Shown here: in pieces, positions 1-11,124 of the stretch
Layout: every line of letters begins with the position of its first letter
Position numbering within the stretch: position 1 is the stretch's first letter
Assembly: GCA_037043015.1 (NCBI GenBank)
Contig: CM073321.1
Span: 36,668,420-36,732,419 of the forward strand
Direction: 5' to 3'
DNA length: 64,000 bases
Origin: Bryum argenteum
Taxonomy: Eukaryota; Streptophyta; Bryopsida; Bryales; Bryaceae
Position numbers and translations under genes: made by a program
Notes under the pieces: model-generated
Databases searched by the model: none
What the model was told of the DNA's origin: nothing
Seen by the model: the letters and a program-made list of their open reading frames with translations, nothing else

Positions 1-38
1 TGGACTCACTTTCTAAAATGGGTGTGGTTATAAACCAG

Positions 39-662
39 GTTGTTGCCGTTGGACGTCAGCTCTCTCCACTTCTATCATGTGCTTTGCAAGAAAATCTTGT
101 AATTGGTCCCTCTACGGTGTCAGATGCTTCCATTACAAGTGACGACTCCAGAACTTTCTCAGAACGAATGCGGGGACGGTTGATTTACTGTGCTCCGGAC
201 AACGCGTCGGCTGTAGATTACACGAAGGAGGACATGAATAATGACGAGGACGGTGTAGTAAATAGTCCCCCTATTGAGACTCATCTAAGTATTGCAACCG
301 GCCATGATCGAATCGGTGTGATGACCTCGGTTGCAGCGGCACCTCAAGGTGAAGCTGTGTTTTGCAACTCCCTCGTAGATGGCCGTGCCAATTTAGCTCA
401 ATTCGATCTAAATAGTCCCTTGCCAAATATTGTGGCTCATTGCTCCTTGTCTCTTGTGGCAAACACTTGCGTTCATCTTACACGATCTTTGTGAGAGACT
501 CACCGTCTATTACGGAGACGTGCATTGAAGCGTCGTAGAAGTGGTGCGCTTATGGAGATGGATGAGCGTGCATTCTCTAAATACACACATAGTGAGGAAC
601 TTGTATTCACTAAGAAAGATTCTAGTGGTGATACCTCCTCTCCGCCACGTCGTGATTGGTAG
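39..662 (+). pseudogene. FCP1-like gene, last exon only (left copy L1)
   Basis: This is the 3' exon of an FCP1-like gene whose body lies left of the window. A 3' splice acceptor (ataaaccag) precedes base 39, and the frame runs to a TAG at 660-662 with one in-frame TGA at 492-494. It encodes an acidic motif (AVDYTKEDMNNDEDGVV then SPP) also seen as D-F-T/S...VV-D/N-SPP in the last exons of the FCP1-like genes of loci A and B, followed by a basic stretch (RRRALKRRR) that could be a nuclear localisation signal. It matches the last exon of the minus-strand copy at 5872-3895 closely, so the two form an inverted pair. The exon is probably intrinsically disordered. Its function cannot be told from this piece. 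Confidence 0.6.
384..416. repeat. In-exon palindrome of the TTTAGCTCGA family
   Basis: An imperfect palindrome built on ATTTAGCTC..TCTAAAT lies inside the L1 exon in frame and encodes NLAQFDLN. The homologous position of the right copy (4110-4141) holds a better palindrome encoding YLARFDLN. The core is the one found in the array at 7594-8273. Confidence 0.55.
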
Positions 663-939
663 ATAATATAATGCCTACCTGTTGGAGGTCTACAATTACA
701 CCAATAAATTGTATTTGTGCTTTCATACCAATAAAATTTTCTCTTGGGGGAACATTTTTCTTAGCTTGCATTATGATTTCCTTTCTCTTGTTGTCTTTTA
801 TATTGAGAAAATTCATCTTTATCAGTAATAACCTAGTGATTTGGTAAATAATCAGGTCAGAATCAATCTAAATGGAAGTCTTCCAATTACCAAAATCAGT
901 ATATATTCCCATTATAACGAATTTCGTGTTCTACCTGAC

Positions 940-2264
940 AGGGTAGCGGGCCACTGGTTCACCTTTGTCTTCCGGGTGGTCGTCTGGGGCACGTTGCTGG
1001 GCCCGGCTTGGCTCGACCCTGTTTGCTTTTCCTTCAGTCCACCAGCCGGCTCCGGTGATCCCTCCAAGTCGCTCGGCCGCACTCCTTTCTCCACTTCCGG
1101 CTCTGATGAGATATCCTCCGTAGGGTCTCCGGACAACATTGGCTACTTCTTGCTCCAGTAGATCACCTCCCGGTTGGTGAGGATGCTGAATCGAGCGTAG
1201 AAGTGGACAAGGAAGGGGGTCAGAGGACACCCCTTCCGGTTGCCAATCTTGGCGACCTCCCGCTGCACCACATCGCTGATGATGTGATGCTACCCAACCA
1301 TCTGCTTACCATCGTAGCTCCACAGGATGGACTTCATGAGCTTGATGGTGCACGTCGTCGGCTTTTTCGGGCTGAGGATGGGCACCAGGAACCGGAGTAG
1401 CCGCATCTCGCGGTCGCTCTTGCAATCCTCGATTCTAAAGCCGTTCTTTGTGTCGGGCAACCTCCGGAACCGGCTTCGTAGACCTTCATCGCCCTTACTC
1501 TTGATGTAACCCACCAGGGACTCTGGAAACCGGTAGGTCGCCTTCCAATGGCGTGGCTTCCAGTTCCGTAAGCGATGCTCTACGAACTGCTCCGGAAACC
1601 TCTTGCTGATCATCTCCTCAATTATTAGCTGGTCGCTCATGTCCCACGGGACGTCGAATAGCCCGGCGCACCCCATCCGGAGGAGGTCCTCCTTCAACTC
1701 CGCTTCATGGCGCGGCGCCTGTGGGAAGTCCGGCTTCACCATCTTGATGGAGATCGGCTTCCCCACTCGCCATAGCTTCGCGTCTCTCTTTCTCATCATC
1801 ACGCTGATGCTACTCTTGTTCCCGTGCTCGGGGTCGCTCGCCACACATTGAGCTTCCAGACTCCTTCCGGTGGAGACCCTATCTCTCGGAACCCTAACTC
1901 GACTCGCTAATTGACGTTTTTCTCCGGTGTACTGAGCGCGCGGTGATGTCTGAGAGCTAAGAATGCGCGAATCAAAACTGGAATGGCCAAGAATGGTGGC
2001 GGCAGCGCTTAAAAGCCCTAATCCGGAAACCTCCCCCCGAGACATCATTACTCCAGCCTCGAGAGGTACACCGGTCCTTCTTCCGGGCACGAGTGAGCCA
2101 CCGGTGGTACTTGCGAGCGCGTGGGAAAATTCTGCCCATTTCGTTGGATCAACAAGTCGCCCCGGTGACCATCCCGGTAGAAGAACCGGGTCACCCGGAA
2201 TTCCCAGGGAAAAATCGGATGAGACCGTGACACTCCGGTAAGCTCTAGAATCTATTAAGGCCAA
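940..2264 (-). CDS. Unrecognised ORF, possibly a relic of a retroelement gag-like gene
   Basis: A long minus-strand reading frame starts at 2264 with MALIDSRAYRSV and covers about 440 codons, not all open. It has a GC-rich composition unlike its AT-rich surroundings. The middle is rich in Lys, Arg and Trp (RLRNWKPRHWKATYRFPE) and the C-terminus is Pro/Ser/Glu-rich. I do not recognise the family. The acidic/basic layout and absence of a catalytic motif resemble gag-like first ORFs of plant LTR elements, but I see no LTRs, primer-binding site or polymerase. It sits exactly between the two inverted FCP1-like copies. If it is retroelement-derived it is a fossil and looks broken. Confidence 0.3.
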
Positions 2265-3594
2265 CCGGATAAACTACAAAACAAAAATGCTATCTACGGA
2301 CCGGTTTTAACCTTACGGCCTTTATTCCCAAACGCTAAAACTAACAATTTAATCCTAAACACGCAATAAAAATAAAAATGTTGGAGAACAAGGTTCGACA
2401 AGGTAAACAACAAAACCGGGACTATAATTCTAAGTGATGTATAAAATGACTGAAAATTGAGAATTAAATGATGAATCGCGATAGATCGTACCATGATCAT
2501 GTATCCGCCCCACTGCCAATATCGAAAGTGCCACCATGCCAACCAGTTGTCCAACGCACGGATGTCAAAGTCACTTGCTAATGTCTCGGGAGGCACATTC
2601 TCGAGTTGCGAAGTCCCGACCATTTTGCGGAGTCATATCTTCTAAATAATTGTTTTGCTCACCACGAGCCTTACCATTCCACAAAGCTCTAGTCCGTAGC
2701 TCGGTAGCTTTCCAATAATATGCAACATGCGGCCTTCCAAAAAGATAGACATCTCGAGTTCCGTAATGCAACAATCCTGAGTCTCGAAGTTCCAAAGTCT
2801 CCCGGGAATGCGCTCCAACTTTGGGGAGCCATATCTCACGACTCACAACTCCAAATCGCGCGTTCTTTGGTCCCTTGGGTGCGTGCTCAAACAAGGTTTT
2901 CAACCATGTAAGACACACTACCAAGTACGTCCCAAGCACAACGCCATAGAATGTTTCTTGCTGGGGACTCTCCTTGGTGACCTCACCTTGTCTCTTACCA
3001 AGCCCGAGATGGCACCCCGGGGTCCTCTTTGCTCACCACCGCATTCGGATATCCTTTGAAAAGGGATGTGACTGGTAGGATGGATGCTTGGCTCACAATC
3101 CTAAGCTCTTTTTGGGGCCACTACATATAGTCGCTCCGCTTACTCGTTTGTTTACTGTGCTTGTTGCCAAGCACCACTTTTTCATTGAGTTTGTGTGGAC
3201 ACTTGGCGGAGTGCTTTTTTTGCATGCAAGGAGTATTTGTTGTTATTTTGGTAATTTGAAAAAGGAGGTTGGAGGGAGCCAAAGGTTACGTAAGCAACAT
3301 GAGTATCAAGACTTAGATGCTCGTCCAAACTGTTTTGAGGAAACAGAGGAAACCATCAGAGGGACGCGGAATCAACAAATCTTTTAATACCGAGATCGAA
3401 GAAACGAAAGAAAACGAAGAAAAATAAGGGATCAAAAAAGAAGAATTTAATCAAACAGGTGTTTAAAGAGCAGGAGACTCCTCACATGCCAATCGAGTAC
3501 TATCACGTTCGCTCAGAGGGTTGGTATTCATTTCTATGCGGTACGGAATGTTTACATAATGCATACAAATTTTATGTTTGAATGAAGAAGGGTA
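2265..3594. other. Spacer between inverted copies, no gene seen
   Basis: About 1.3 kb of mixed-composition sequence with only short ORFs. Phrases recur (for example the CCCGGGAATGC/CCCGGAATTCC style segments near 2190 and 2800), suggesting old repeat material. I find no conserved protein motif or RNA gene. Confidence 0.4.
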
Positions 3595-4614
3595 AACACG
3601 TAAGTCGTTATAATGGGAATATATACTGATTTTGGTAATTCGAGAGACTTCCATTTAGATCGATTCTCACCTAATTATTTACCAAATCATCAGGTTATTA
3701 CTGATAATGATGAATTTTCTCAATATACAAGACAATAAGAGAAAAGAAATCATTATGCAAGCTAAGAAATATGTTCCCCCAAGAGAAAATCTTATTGATA
3801 TGAAAGCACAAATACACTTTATTGGTGTAATTGTAGACCTCCAACAGGTAGGCATTATATTATCTACGAATCACGACGTGGCGGAGAGGAGGTATCAGAC
3901 ACCACTAGAATCTTTCTTAGTGAATACAGGTTCCTCACCACATGTGTATTTAGAGAATGCATGCTCGTCCATCTTCACAAGCGCACCAGTTCTACGACGC
4001 TTCAATGCACGTCTCCGTAATAGACGGTGAGTCTTCGACGATAATCGTGCAGGATGAACGCGTGTGTTTGCCCCAAGAAACAAGGAGCAATGGGCTACAG
4101 TATTCGGCAAGGAACTATTTAGATCGAATCGAGCTAAATAGGCATGGCCATCTACGACCGAGTTGCGAAATACGGCTTCACCTTGGGGTGCCGCTGCAAC
4201 CGACGTCATCACACCGATTTGATCATGGTAGGTTGCAATACTTGGTTGATTCTGAATAGGGGGACTGTCTACTACACCGTCCTCGTCATTATCCATGTCC
4301 TCCTTCGTGTAATCTACAGCCGACGGGTCGTCCGGAGCATAGTAGATCAACCGTTCCGGCCTTTGTTCCGAGAAAGTTCTCGAGTCCTCACTTGCAATGG
4401 AAGGATCTGACACCGTTGAAAGACCAATTACAAGATTTGCTTGCAAAGCACATGATGGAAGTGGAGAGAGCTGACGTCGAACACTACTAGAAAATCCAGC
4501 GTTCAAATCAACATGAAAACGTTGAAGTTTTCAATTGATTCGGACGCATTGATCCGGACATTGATCAACACAAAAGTGTTGATATTATCTGTTGATTTGG
4601 TTAAGCATAATTCA

Positions 4615-4800
4615 TTTTTTTATTAGATTAAAATTAAAATTAAAATAACCAATGGCGCCCGCCTTAAACAAGATCGTCACACGAATGGGGCCCACCTTGA
4701 ACCCCTCCGAGGCCCGTAGTGCTGGGGGCCAAGACTGAACCCACGACCTCCCGGCTCCCAGCTCACGTCCTTTGCCACTACACGACCTAAGTCCATGTAT
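4615..4800 (-). mobile_element. SINE-like, tRNA-derived sequence inside the CACTA element
   Basis: On the minus strand the sequence has a tRNA-like promoter order: TAGTGGCAAAGG (A-box-like), then GGTCGTGGGTTCAGTCTTGG (B-box-like, GGTTC core) about 45 bp later, a GC-rich body, and an AT-rich simple tail (TTTTAATTTTAATTTTAATC). Length is about 185 bp. I found no clear target duplication. It is GC-rich in an otherwise very AT-rich element. Confidence 0.5.
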
Positions 4801-4859
4801 GCACATGAATGTTTTAATTGTTTTAATTTTTTACTTATAGGGAAACTGCCTCATTGGCT

Positions 4860-5440
4860 ATTAATTTGCCTTGTAAAAATGTTTTTTTCTCAAAAAAAAT
4901 TTTTGCAATATTTCATGCAGGTATTTTTCTACATATAGAACAAATTTCGAAATTTTGAATTTTTTTTTTTATTTAGGCTAAGGCGTCTTTTTACTGCCCA
5001 ACAAACTTTGCATTTTTTTCATGATGTAAAAAATGTTTTTTTTCAAAAAAAAAATTTTCACTATTTCATGCAGGTATTTTTCTACAGGTAGAAAAAATAT
5101 CAAAATTTTTTGAATTTTGTTTTTTTTGAGGTTGAGGCGTCTTTCTACTGCCCAGCAGACTTTGAATTTTTTTCACGATGTAAAATCTTTTTTTTTTCAA
5201 AATTTTTTTATGCACTATTCCATGCAGATATTTTTCAACATATAGAAAAAATTTCGAAATTTTTTGAATTTTTTTATTTTTTTTTGAGGCTGGGGCGTCT
5301 TTTTATTGCGCAGCAGACTTTGAATATTTTTCACGATGTAAAAAATTTATTTTTTTTCAAAATCGTTTTATGCTCTATTTCGTGCACGTATTTTTCTACA
5401 TGTAGGAAAAATATCAAAAAAAATTGAGTTTTATTCTTTT
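4860..5440. repeat. Tandem repeat of about 150 bp inside the CACTA element
   Basis: Four diverged units share the phrases TTTTTCACGATGTAAAAAAT, CACTATTTCATGCAG, TATTTTTCTACATATAG and GAGGCGTCTTTTTA. They are T-rich and non-coding. They fill the centre of the element. Confidence 0.75.
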
Positions 5441-5519
5441 GAGAAAGCGAGGATGCCCCAAAGCATCTTCCTTTTAAATTTTGCAATTTAATCAATGTCA
5501 GAAAAAGATTAAAAAGATT

Positions 5520-5695
5520 CCCAAAGATTTCAAAGATTTTGGAAGATTCCAAAAAGATTCCAAGATTATTCCAAAAAGATTCCAAAAAGATTCCAACAAG
5601 ATTCCAACAAGATTCCAAAAAGATTCCAAAAAGATTCCAAAAAGATTCCAAAAAGATTCCAAAAAGATTCCAAAAAGATTCCATATTCGATGAAA
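5520..5695. repeat. Minisatellite, 10-11-bp GATTCCAAAAA unit
   Basis: About fifteen near-identical tandem copies of AAAAAGATTCC. All reading frames across it stay open, giving long repetitive ORFs on both strands that are not genes. Confidence 0.9.
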
Positions 5696-7593
5696 TTTTG
5701 TTGATTCTTTCATTACATTACTCAAATCAACAAAATATATTTAGCAAACTGTTGATTTTTACAAAAAGCTCAAAAATCAGTGAAAATGGTCGATGGAGTG
5801 CCCCAAACAACAAAAATCTGTTGATTTTATGTTGATACGGTCACAGTTTTCTAGTAGTGCAACGGCAGCAACCTGGTTTATATACACACCCACTTTAGAA
5901 AGTGAGTCCATGACACTAAGTGCAATGAAAATAGTACACAATATAACAACGCATTTAATCACGTATGTCCAGGGGGATTCACCGATCGATTCACAATAAA
6001 TTTCCATCTAAACAACTGATAAACATAAGGTTCCTAGGGTGAAAATTAGAATAATACCAATGATGAAAGTATTCAAGGCAAATTCTTCCTAGTGATTTGG
6101 TCCTTATTCCACAAATATGGAAGATTAAGGCTCAGGAGCTTACACAACTCTGAGTCTTTCGACAGTTCATTATGCGTCAGTCTACGATAGGGCATAGTTT
6201 CATGAAAATTCTCAGGATCGTTCAAATGCACGGCAAGACATATCTCGCCTATTCTTTTTAATAACTCGGACTTTGGCCCCTTCGGACAGGAATTTTTCCA
6301 CGGAACAGTGAAAAGTGTGTTCTTTATAGGCACCACAATGCAAGTCACAGGCTTGGAATCGACAATGAGCAAGTTATCGACATTCAAATTGGCACCCTTC
6401 CTAGGATACAACTGTCGCCGAGGATATTTTAAAAGGATGGGATTTGTCGTGCTGGGGTACTTGGCGAATGCGTAATTCTTCAACAATAGATTATCGCATT
6501 GGTTGGAAGCCAAGACAACTCCAGGGGGAGCGTCTCACTTTGAGAACAAAAAGGAGCAGAGTCCATGGACAGCCTTAGGACCTAGGGTACTCCAGATGTG
6601 GATGTGGCAAAACAAATTTAATAAGCGAAGGAACCCGGTCAAACCGGGACGACATTAGACGACCCTGCCGGCAACTAAGGTTGGGACGGTGGAAGAAAAG
6701 ACCGAAGGATTATTGGGATCCGGAAAAGACAGGCACTCTGCTGGCGTTGGGGTAGACACAAAGGCCATCGAACATAGAACCCCGTCCAACTCCAACACTA
6801 CATTCAACCACTTAGGCTTGGACCGTAAAAGACTGCGCGAGATATGCGTAATGGGTAGCGTTCTTGCTGCAGCAAATCTTGCTTGCAACCAAGTTGACTG
6901 AATCTAACGTCAGGAGCTCCTCTTCTCTCTTGGTTCTCAAGAATCGAGAGTTCGTTGTCCCAACTCATACGGTCGCACCCCCTTTCTCTTTAGATGATTG
7001 CGGACATAAACAGCGACATTAAATTGATCAACTCGTAAATGATCAAGTAGTGACCAACCCTCATGGATAGCATGGCTAAGCTTCCAACTCCTAGTTTCAA
7101 ATATGGTATCAGCAGGTACGAAGTCGAAATTCAAGCACTTCAGGATCTGCACAAGTACTTGATCTTCACATACGGGCTCGTCATTACTTTGTAACATTCT
7201 TTCAACGTCCACAGTCTGACAAATGCGTTCACCAATAACGTCCCCCCTATCGTTGAGAAGGGTCACAAATTTTGTAACCCATTTGCTTCTTGGCAGTCCG
7301 GAGCAATATTTTAAATGGTCCGGAAGAACAAGCTTGAAAGAAACATCCAAGTCCTATGAGACCACAAACAAAGACGTATTAGTACCAATGGATAAACTCA
7401 AATCAAAAATATATTAAGCAAAATTAGTAAATCCACTACCTCAGAAAAAAGACGCTGAAAATCTCCGTCGCCATCGGATTCACGCAATTCAATGATTACC
7501 TGAATGCCAGCAATAAACAACAATCATGAGAAATCACTAATAAATTAATATACCAGCAATCCGAAATGTGTATAACCATTAAGGAAATTGTAT

Positions 7594-8273
7594 GGCCATT
7601 TAGTTCGAGTCGAGCCAAATGGTCATCAGGAAAACAGTTCATCATGCGAACCTCGAAGCAATTGTATGTCGATGACTATTTAGCTCGAGTCCAGCTAAAT
7701 GGTCATCTAGCTACAAATGCTTTGGGGATTGTTGATGAACAGTTATCTTAATGACCATTTAGCTCGACTCAAGCTAAATGGTCATCCAGATAATTGTTCA
7801 CGCTCACCTCAAAGCACTTGTATTCAGATGACCATTTAGCTCAACTCGAGCTAAATGGTCTTCCTTTTACAAATGCTTCGGGGTTTGTTGATGAGCAGTT
7901 TTCTTGAAGACCATTTAGCTCAACTCGGGCCAAATGGTCTTCAAGAAAACAGTTCGTTACGCTAACCTCAAAGCATTTGTAAAAAAGAAGACCATTTAGC
8001 TCGAGTCGAGCTAAATGATCCTTCAACAATTATCCCCCAAGACAAACTCAAATTATATATTCGTGGATGACCATTTAGCTCGGGTCGAGCTAAATAGTCT
8101 TCCTATAAATAATTCAACTAGACGAATTTGTGAACTCGAATCATTTGTATGTGGATGCTCATTTAGCTCGACTCGAGCTAAATAGTCTTCCTATAAATAT
8201 TTCAACTAGACGAATTTGTGAACTCGAATCATTTGTATGTGGATGCCCATTTAGCTCGACTCGAGCTAAATGA
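7594..8273. repeat. Palindrome array P1, nine copies at about 80-bp spacing
   Basis: Copies start at about 7594, 7673, 7753, 7829, 7909, 7988, 8069, 8158 and 8247. Each has the arm GACCATTTAGCTCGA, one central G or C, and the inverted arm ending in AAATGGTC. The spacers between them are related in alternation (for example phrases with caaatgcttcggggtttgttgatg at every second spacer), so this is a tandem repeat with a palindromic core. The array lies in the 5' part or an intron of the minus-strand FCP1-like gene R1. The outer bases of the arms are less conserved than the 21-bp core. Confidence 0.9.
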
Positions 8274-8589
8274 GCTTGTCCATATTACATGCATTCGTGA
8301 TAAGAAATTGCCTCGATATTCGTGCATAGTGATTTGAGAGAATGATTCTTGGGAACCGTGCAGAAGTAGAACAGTATCTTCGCCTCGATTTCTGTGTACA
8401 AGTAGAACAGTATCTTCGCCTCGATTTCCGTGCACACAAACTCCGACAAAATCCACTTAAACATCAGGAATGCACCTCGATGAAGGCAACATATGACCAA
8501 TCAACAACAAATTCTTGTTACACATTAGAATTGAGGTTATTGATCGAACTCACCCTTACGCCGTGCTCGATAGCTGCAATAATTTAACG

Positions 8590-9835
8590 AAGGCCCTGGG
8601 CATCCTCAAAAGCAGTATACGCATCAACATCAAAGCTACTACGAGTCCCAAACCCTAATCAGAATTTACTAAACCGGAAGCACAACATCAACATCAAAGC
8701 TACAAGTCTAAATGTATATGAATAGATAAAAAACTACGTATATATACATAGATATGAGTATAGATGTTAAATACATAATATCATAACTCTATTATAATTG
8801 ATTATGAGATAGATTAGAATACATATTGAGCATTTATTGTGCTATCTTAATGTAGAATAAGGAAAGCGCAATTATATGCCCATTCAAGTTCAAATATGTG
8901 TATATATGAATAAATAATTAAATAAATGTATGTATATATAGATATATATATGAGTACAAATGTATGTGAATAGATAAATAAGTACGTATATAAACATAGA
9001 TACTAGTATAGAAGTTAGATTCATCAAATCTTAATTCAATTATATTAATTCTAAGATAAAGTTGAAAACAAATTAAGCATTTATTGTCCTATCTTAATAT
9101 AGAATAAAATAAGTGTAATTACATGCTCATACGAGATCAAATATATATAGGAATAAATAAATTATTAATATATATATATACATATATAGATAGAGATATA
9201 GATACGAGTATGAGTAAAGAATTATATCAAGACATGTATAGATGTTAAATACATAATATCTTAACTCAATAAAAATTGTTTATGAGTTAAATTTATATAC
9301 TAATTAAGCATTTATTTTGCTACCTTATTATAGAATGAAAAAGCGCAATTAAATGCTCATACAAGTAACAAATATATACGTACTAAAAAAAATATATATA
9401 TATATATATAACTATATATCTATATATATATTTATTTATTTATATAGATTAGTTATATATATAATATTTATATAGATATATAAAAAATTGCAATTATAGA
9501 ATTAAATAAATAAATAGACAAATAGATAATATAAATATATATATAGGAGTATAGAAGTAAAATCAATAAAATCTTAATTCAATTAGAATTGTTTATAAGA
9601 TAAATTTGAATAGAAATTAGGCATTTATTGTGCTATTTTAACATAGAATGAAAAAAGCGCAATTACATGCCCATATGTTAACTTCATGAAAACTTATTTC
9701 AATTATAGATGTTTGTAAGATAAGGCCTAAATTTGACTGCTAATTAAGATTTCATTAAACCATGTTTTATTCCTTATGTTTTCAAAATTTCCACTAGTCC
9801 AATAGCAATAGATTTTACTAATATATTAGAAAAAA
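8590..9835. repeat. AT-rich tandem repeat, unit about 235-310 bp
   Basis: Four diverged units are marked by phrases such as GCTATCTTAATGTAGAATA...AGCGCAATTATATGCCC at about 8841, 9088, 9321 and 9632. Between them lie (TA)n/(GATA)n-like microsatellites. No gene is visible in this stretch. Confidence 0.75.
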
Positions 9836-9879
9836 TTACATGTAAAGTGTTACGGACATACATTAGAAACTTCTAGAAG

Positions 9880-10010
9880 ATTGAGAAGCGTCTCAAAGTG
9901 TCTCGAAAGGCATTTGAGAAGTCTCGGAAGTTGCTTAAGAAGTCTCGGAAGTCGCTTAAGAAGTCTCGGAAGTCGCTTAAGAAGTCTTGGAAGAAGTTTC
10001 CTTTCAGGTA
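9880..10010. repeat. 21-bp tandem repeat (AAGAAGTCTCGGAAGTCGCTT)
   Basis: About five units of AAGTCTCGGAAGTCGCTTAA type. Because the unit is a multiple of three, several frames stay open. No flanking domain supports a real protein. Confidence 0.75.
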
Positions 10011-11044
10011 GTATATGTAGGAGTTGAGGCAGAAGGGTTCTCCAGTCTCGATAACACATCTCTTGTAGTTCTCACATTTCATGGTGTTGTTGGTGTTCTC
10101 GTTCTGGTAATTCAAGTTCTTGTTAGTTTCTCTCGAATATTCTTGTGTCTTTCCGTGTCCTTGACATGAAGAAATAGTGGTTTTCCATTTCAAATACAAG
10201 TGATACTAGTTTTAAACATTGTATTTAGACCTTATACGCATATCATGCCCTAGCAGATTATTGCTTAAGGTTTAGGGTTGAGGGTTTAGGGTCCTTTATT
10301 TTTATTTGAAATTGAGAATGATAAAACTTTGTTATATCTTTGGAGAAATAACACTTAAATTCACGCAATCTAGGAAGCATCAAGACTCCAAATTCGATTC
10401 CTAGGCTTTAATTTCCTCTTATGCATTTCCTCGAGTGTAGACTAAGGTTTGGGACCTAACCACGTACAATGCGTCTAAGAAGTATGGAAACCTAGGATTG
10501 CGATTTAAGTATCTTTATCAAAAATTTTACTTATGGAAATTTGTCACTTGGGTACAAATAGGCTCAATAAACTAGCCAATTCTCACCAAAGTTAAACCTA
10601 AGGCTGGTACTAATATTAGTAACAAAGTTGGACAATGAAAGCGGCATTCAAAATACATGTATAAGGAATTTTAGTTGAAGAATATATTTCAAATTAAGAA
10701 TCAAGTTTAGAATAACAAACTTTGTATGCATATGTCAACAAGACTATTTATCAAAGAAAGAATAACTTTCTTAGAGTAATTTTCTTTCTAATAAACTAAG
10801 TACGTGGAATACTTAGGAGAAAAATAAAAACTTAATTTAGAAAATTAGACTTAGAATACTAAACCTTGAATACAAACATCCTAAAAGTAATTTAGAGAAC
10901 TAGAATCTAAACCAAGAATACCTAAATTAGTGTACTTGCAGATTAGTGTACGTGGAAATTAGTGTACATGTAAATTAGATAAAAGCGAACTTAGATGAAA
11001 AATGGTAGAAAGTATCCTAATATAATTTTTGAAAAACAAAACTT
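10011..11044. other. Intergenic AT-rich stretch with a telomere-like motif
   Basis: No gene seen. At 10262-10293 there is a degenerate TTTAGGG tandem (GGTTTAGGGTTGAGGGTTT), the plant telobox motif on the minus strand. It lies about 0.8 kb before the CATG-rich boundary of locus A. Confidence 0.5.
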
Positions 11045-11045
11045 G

Positions 11046-11124
11046 CCATGCCCATGATCATGTGCATAGGCATGGTTATGTACATGACCATTTCCATACA
11101 CATCATCATGGGCATGGCCATGAG
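11046..11124. repeat. CATG-rich nested palindrome, 5' boundary of locus A
   Basis: The segment opens with CCATGCCCATGATCATGTGC and continues with further CATG/CCATG blocks. Locus B has a near-identical start on the minus strand at 35483-35388. In both loci it lies about 1.9 kb upstream of the ParB-like start codon, with AT-rich DNA outside and GC-richer 5' leader inside. Confidence 0.75.

Larger units (their letters stand above)
1..938 (+). repeat. Left arm of large inverted repeat (L1)
   Basis: The arm matches, in inverted orientation, 3595-4481 plus 5860 to about 5910. It holds the L1 exon and about 275 bp of 3' flank. Both arms end inward at a shared terminal motif reading CGTTATAATGGGAATAT from the end, preceded by GGTAGAACACG (left) or GGGTAAACACG (right). 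The same end sequence bounds the 166-bp TTAA element at 38211-38376, so it may be a transposon terminus. Confidence 0.7.
4482..5859. mobile_element. Non-autonomous CACTA (En/Spm) element
   Basis: The ends are CACTACTAGAAAA and its inverted partner TTTTCTAGTAGTG. The flanking trinucleotides are GAA (4479-4481) and CAA (5860-5862); the uninterrupted L1 copy has a single CAA here, so this is the expected 3-bp target duplication with one changed base. Sub-terminal repeats of GTTGATTT / AAATCAAC occur several times near both ends, like transposase-binding repeats of CACTA elements. There is no transposase ORF; the interior is repeat-filled. The L1 copy serves as the empty site, making this a clean insertion into the last exon of the R1 FCP1-like gene. 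Confidence 0.9.
3595..5910 (-). repeat. Right arm of large inverted repeat (R1)
   Basis: Inverted partner of 1-938. It starts at 3595 with GGGTAAACACG followed by the shared CGTTATAATGGGAATAT end. The match is interrupted by the CACTA element at 4482-5859 and resumes at 5860 (caacggcagcaacctgg), reading back into the start of the window. Confidence 0.7.
3895..7353 (-). pseudogene. FCP1-like HAD phosphatase-fold gene (copy R1)
   Basis: Three exons are visible on the minus strand. Exon 7353 to about 6968 follows an acceptor (gtctcatag) and is of unknown fold. The main exon, about 6897-6073, carries the HAD core: KWLNVVLELDGVLC (motif I), IHIWSTLGPKA (motif II region) and LLIVDSKPV (degenerate motif IV). 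The last exon starts at 5872 and is split by the CACTA element. The family is like FCP1/SCP CTD phosphatases (motif I DxDxT, motif IV DDS), but here the first Asp of motif I is Glu, so catalysis is doubtful. Two in-frame stops interrupt the main exon, one at a position where locus B has Trp. The 5' region carries a nine-copy palindrome array. Likely a decayed member of the gene family also seen at 18912-20949 and 28927-27656. Confidence 0.6.

Noticed and set aside
4615-4800. Functional tRNA gene
   Set aside because: A- and B-box-like motifs are present but no cloverleaf can be drawn and the 3' tail is AT-rich, so a SINE is more likely.
5481-5725. Long ORFs on both strands through GATTCCAAAAA repeats
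   Set aside because: Open frames arise from the minisatellite unit; no domain and no flanking coding support.
7594-8273. CRISPR-like array (short repeats with 50-bp spacers)
   Set aside because: The spacers are related to each other, the repeats are full palindromes with variable outer bases, and there are no cas genes; the sequence is eukaryotic.
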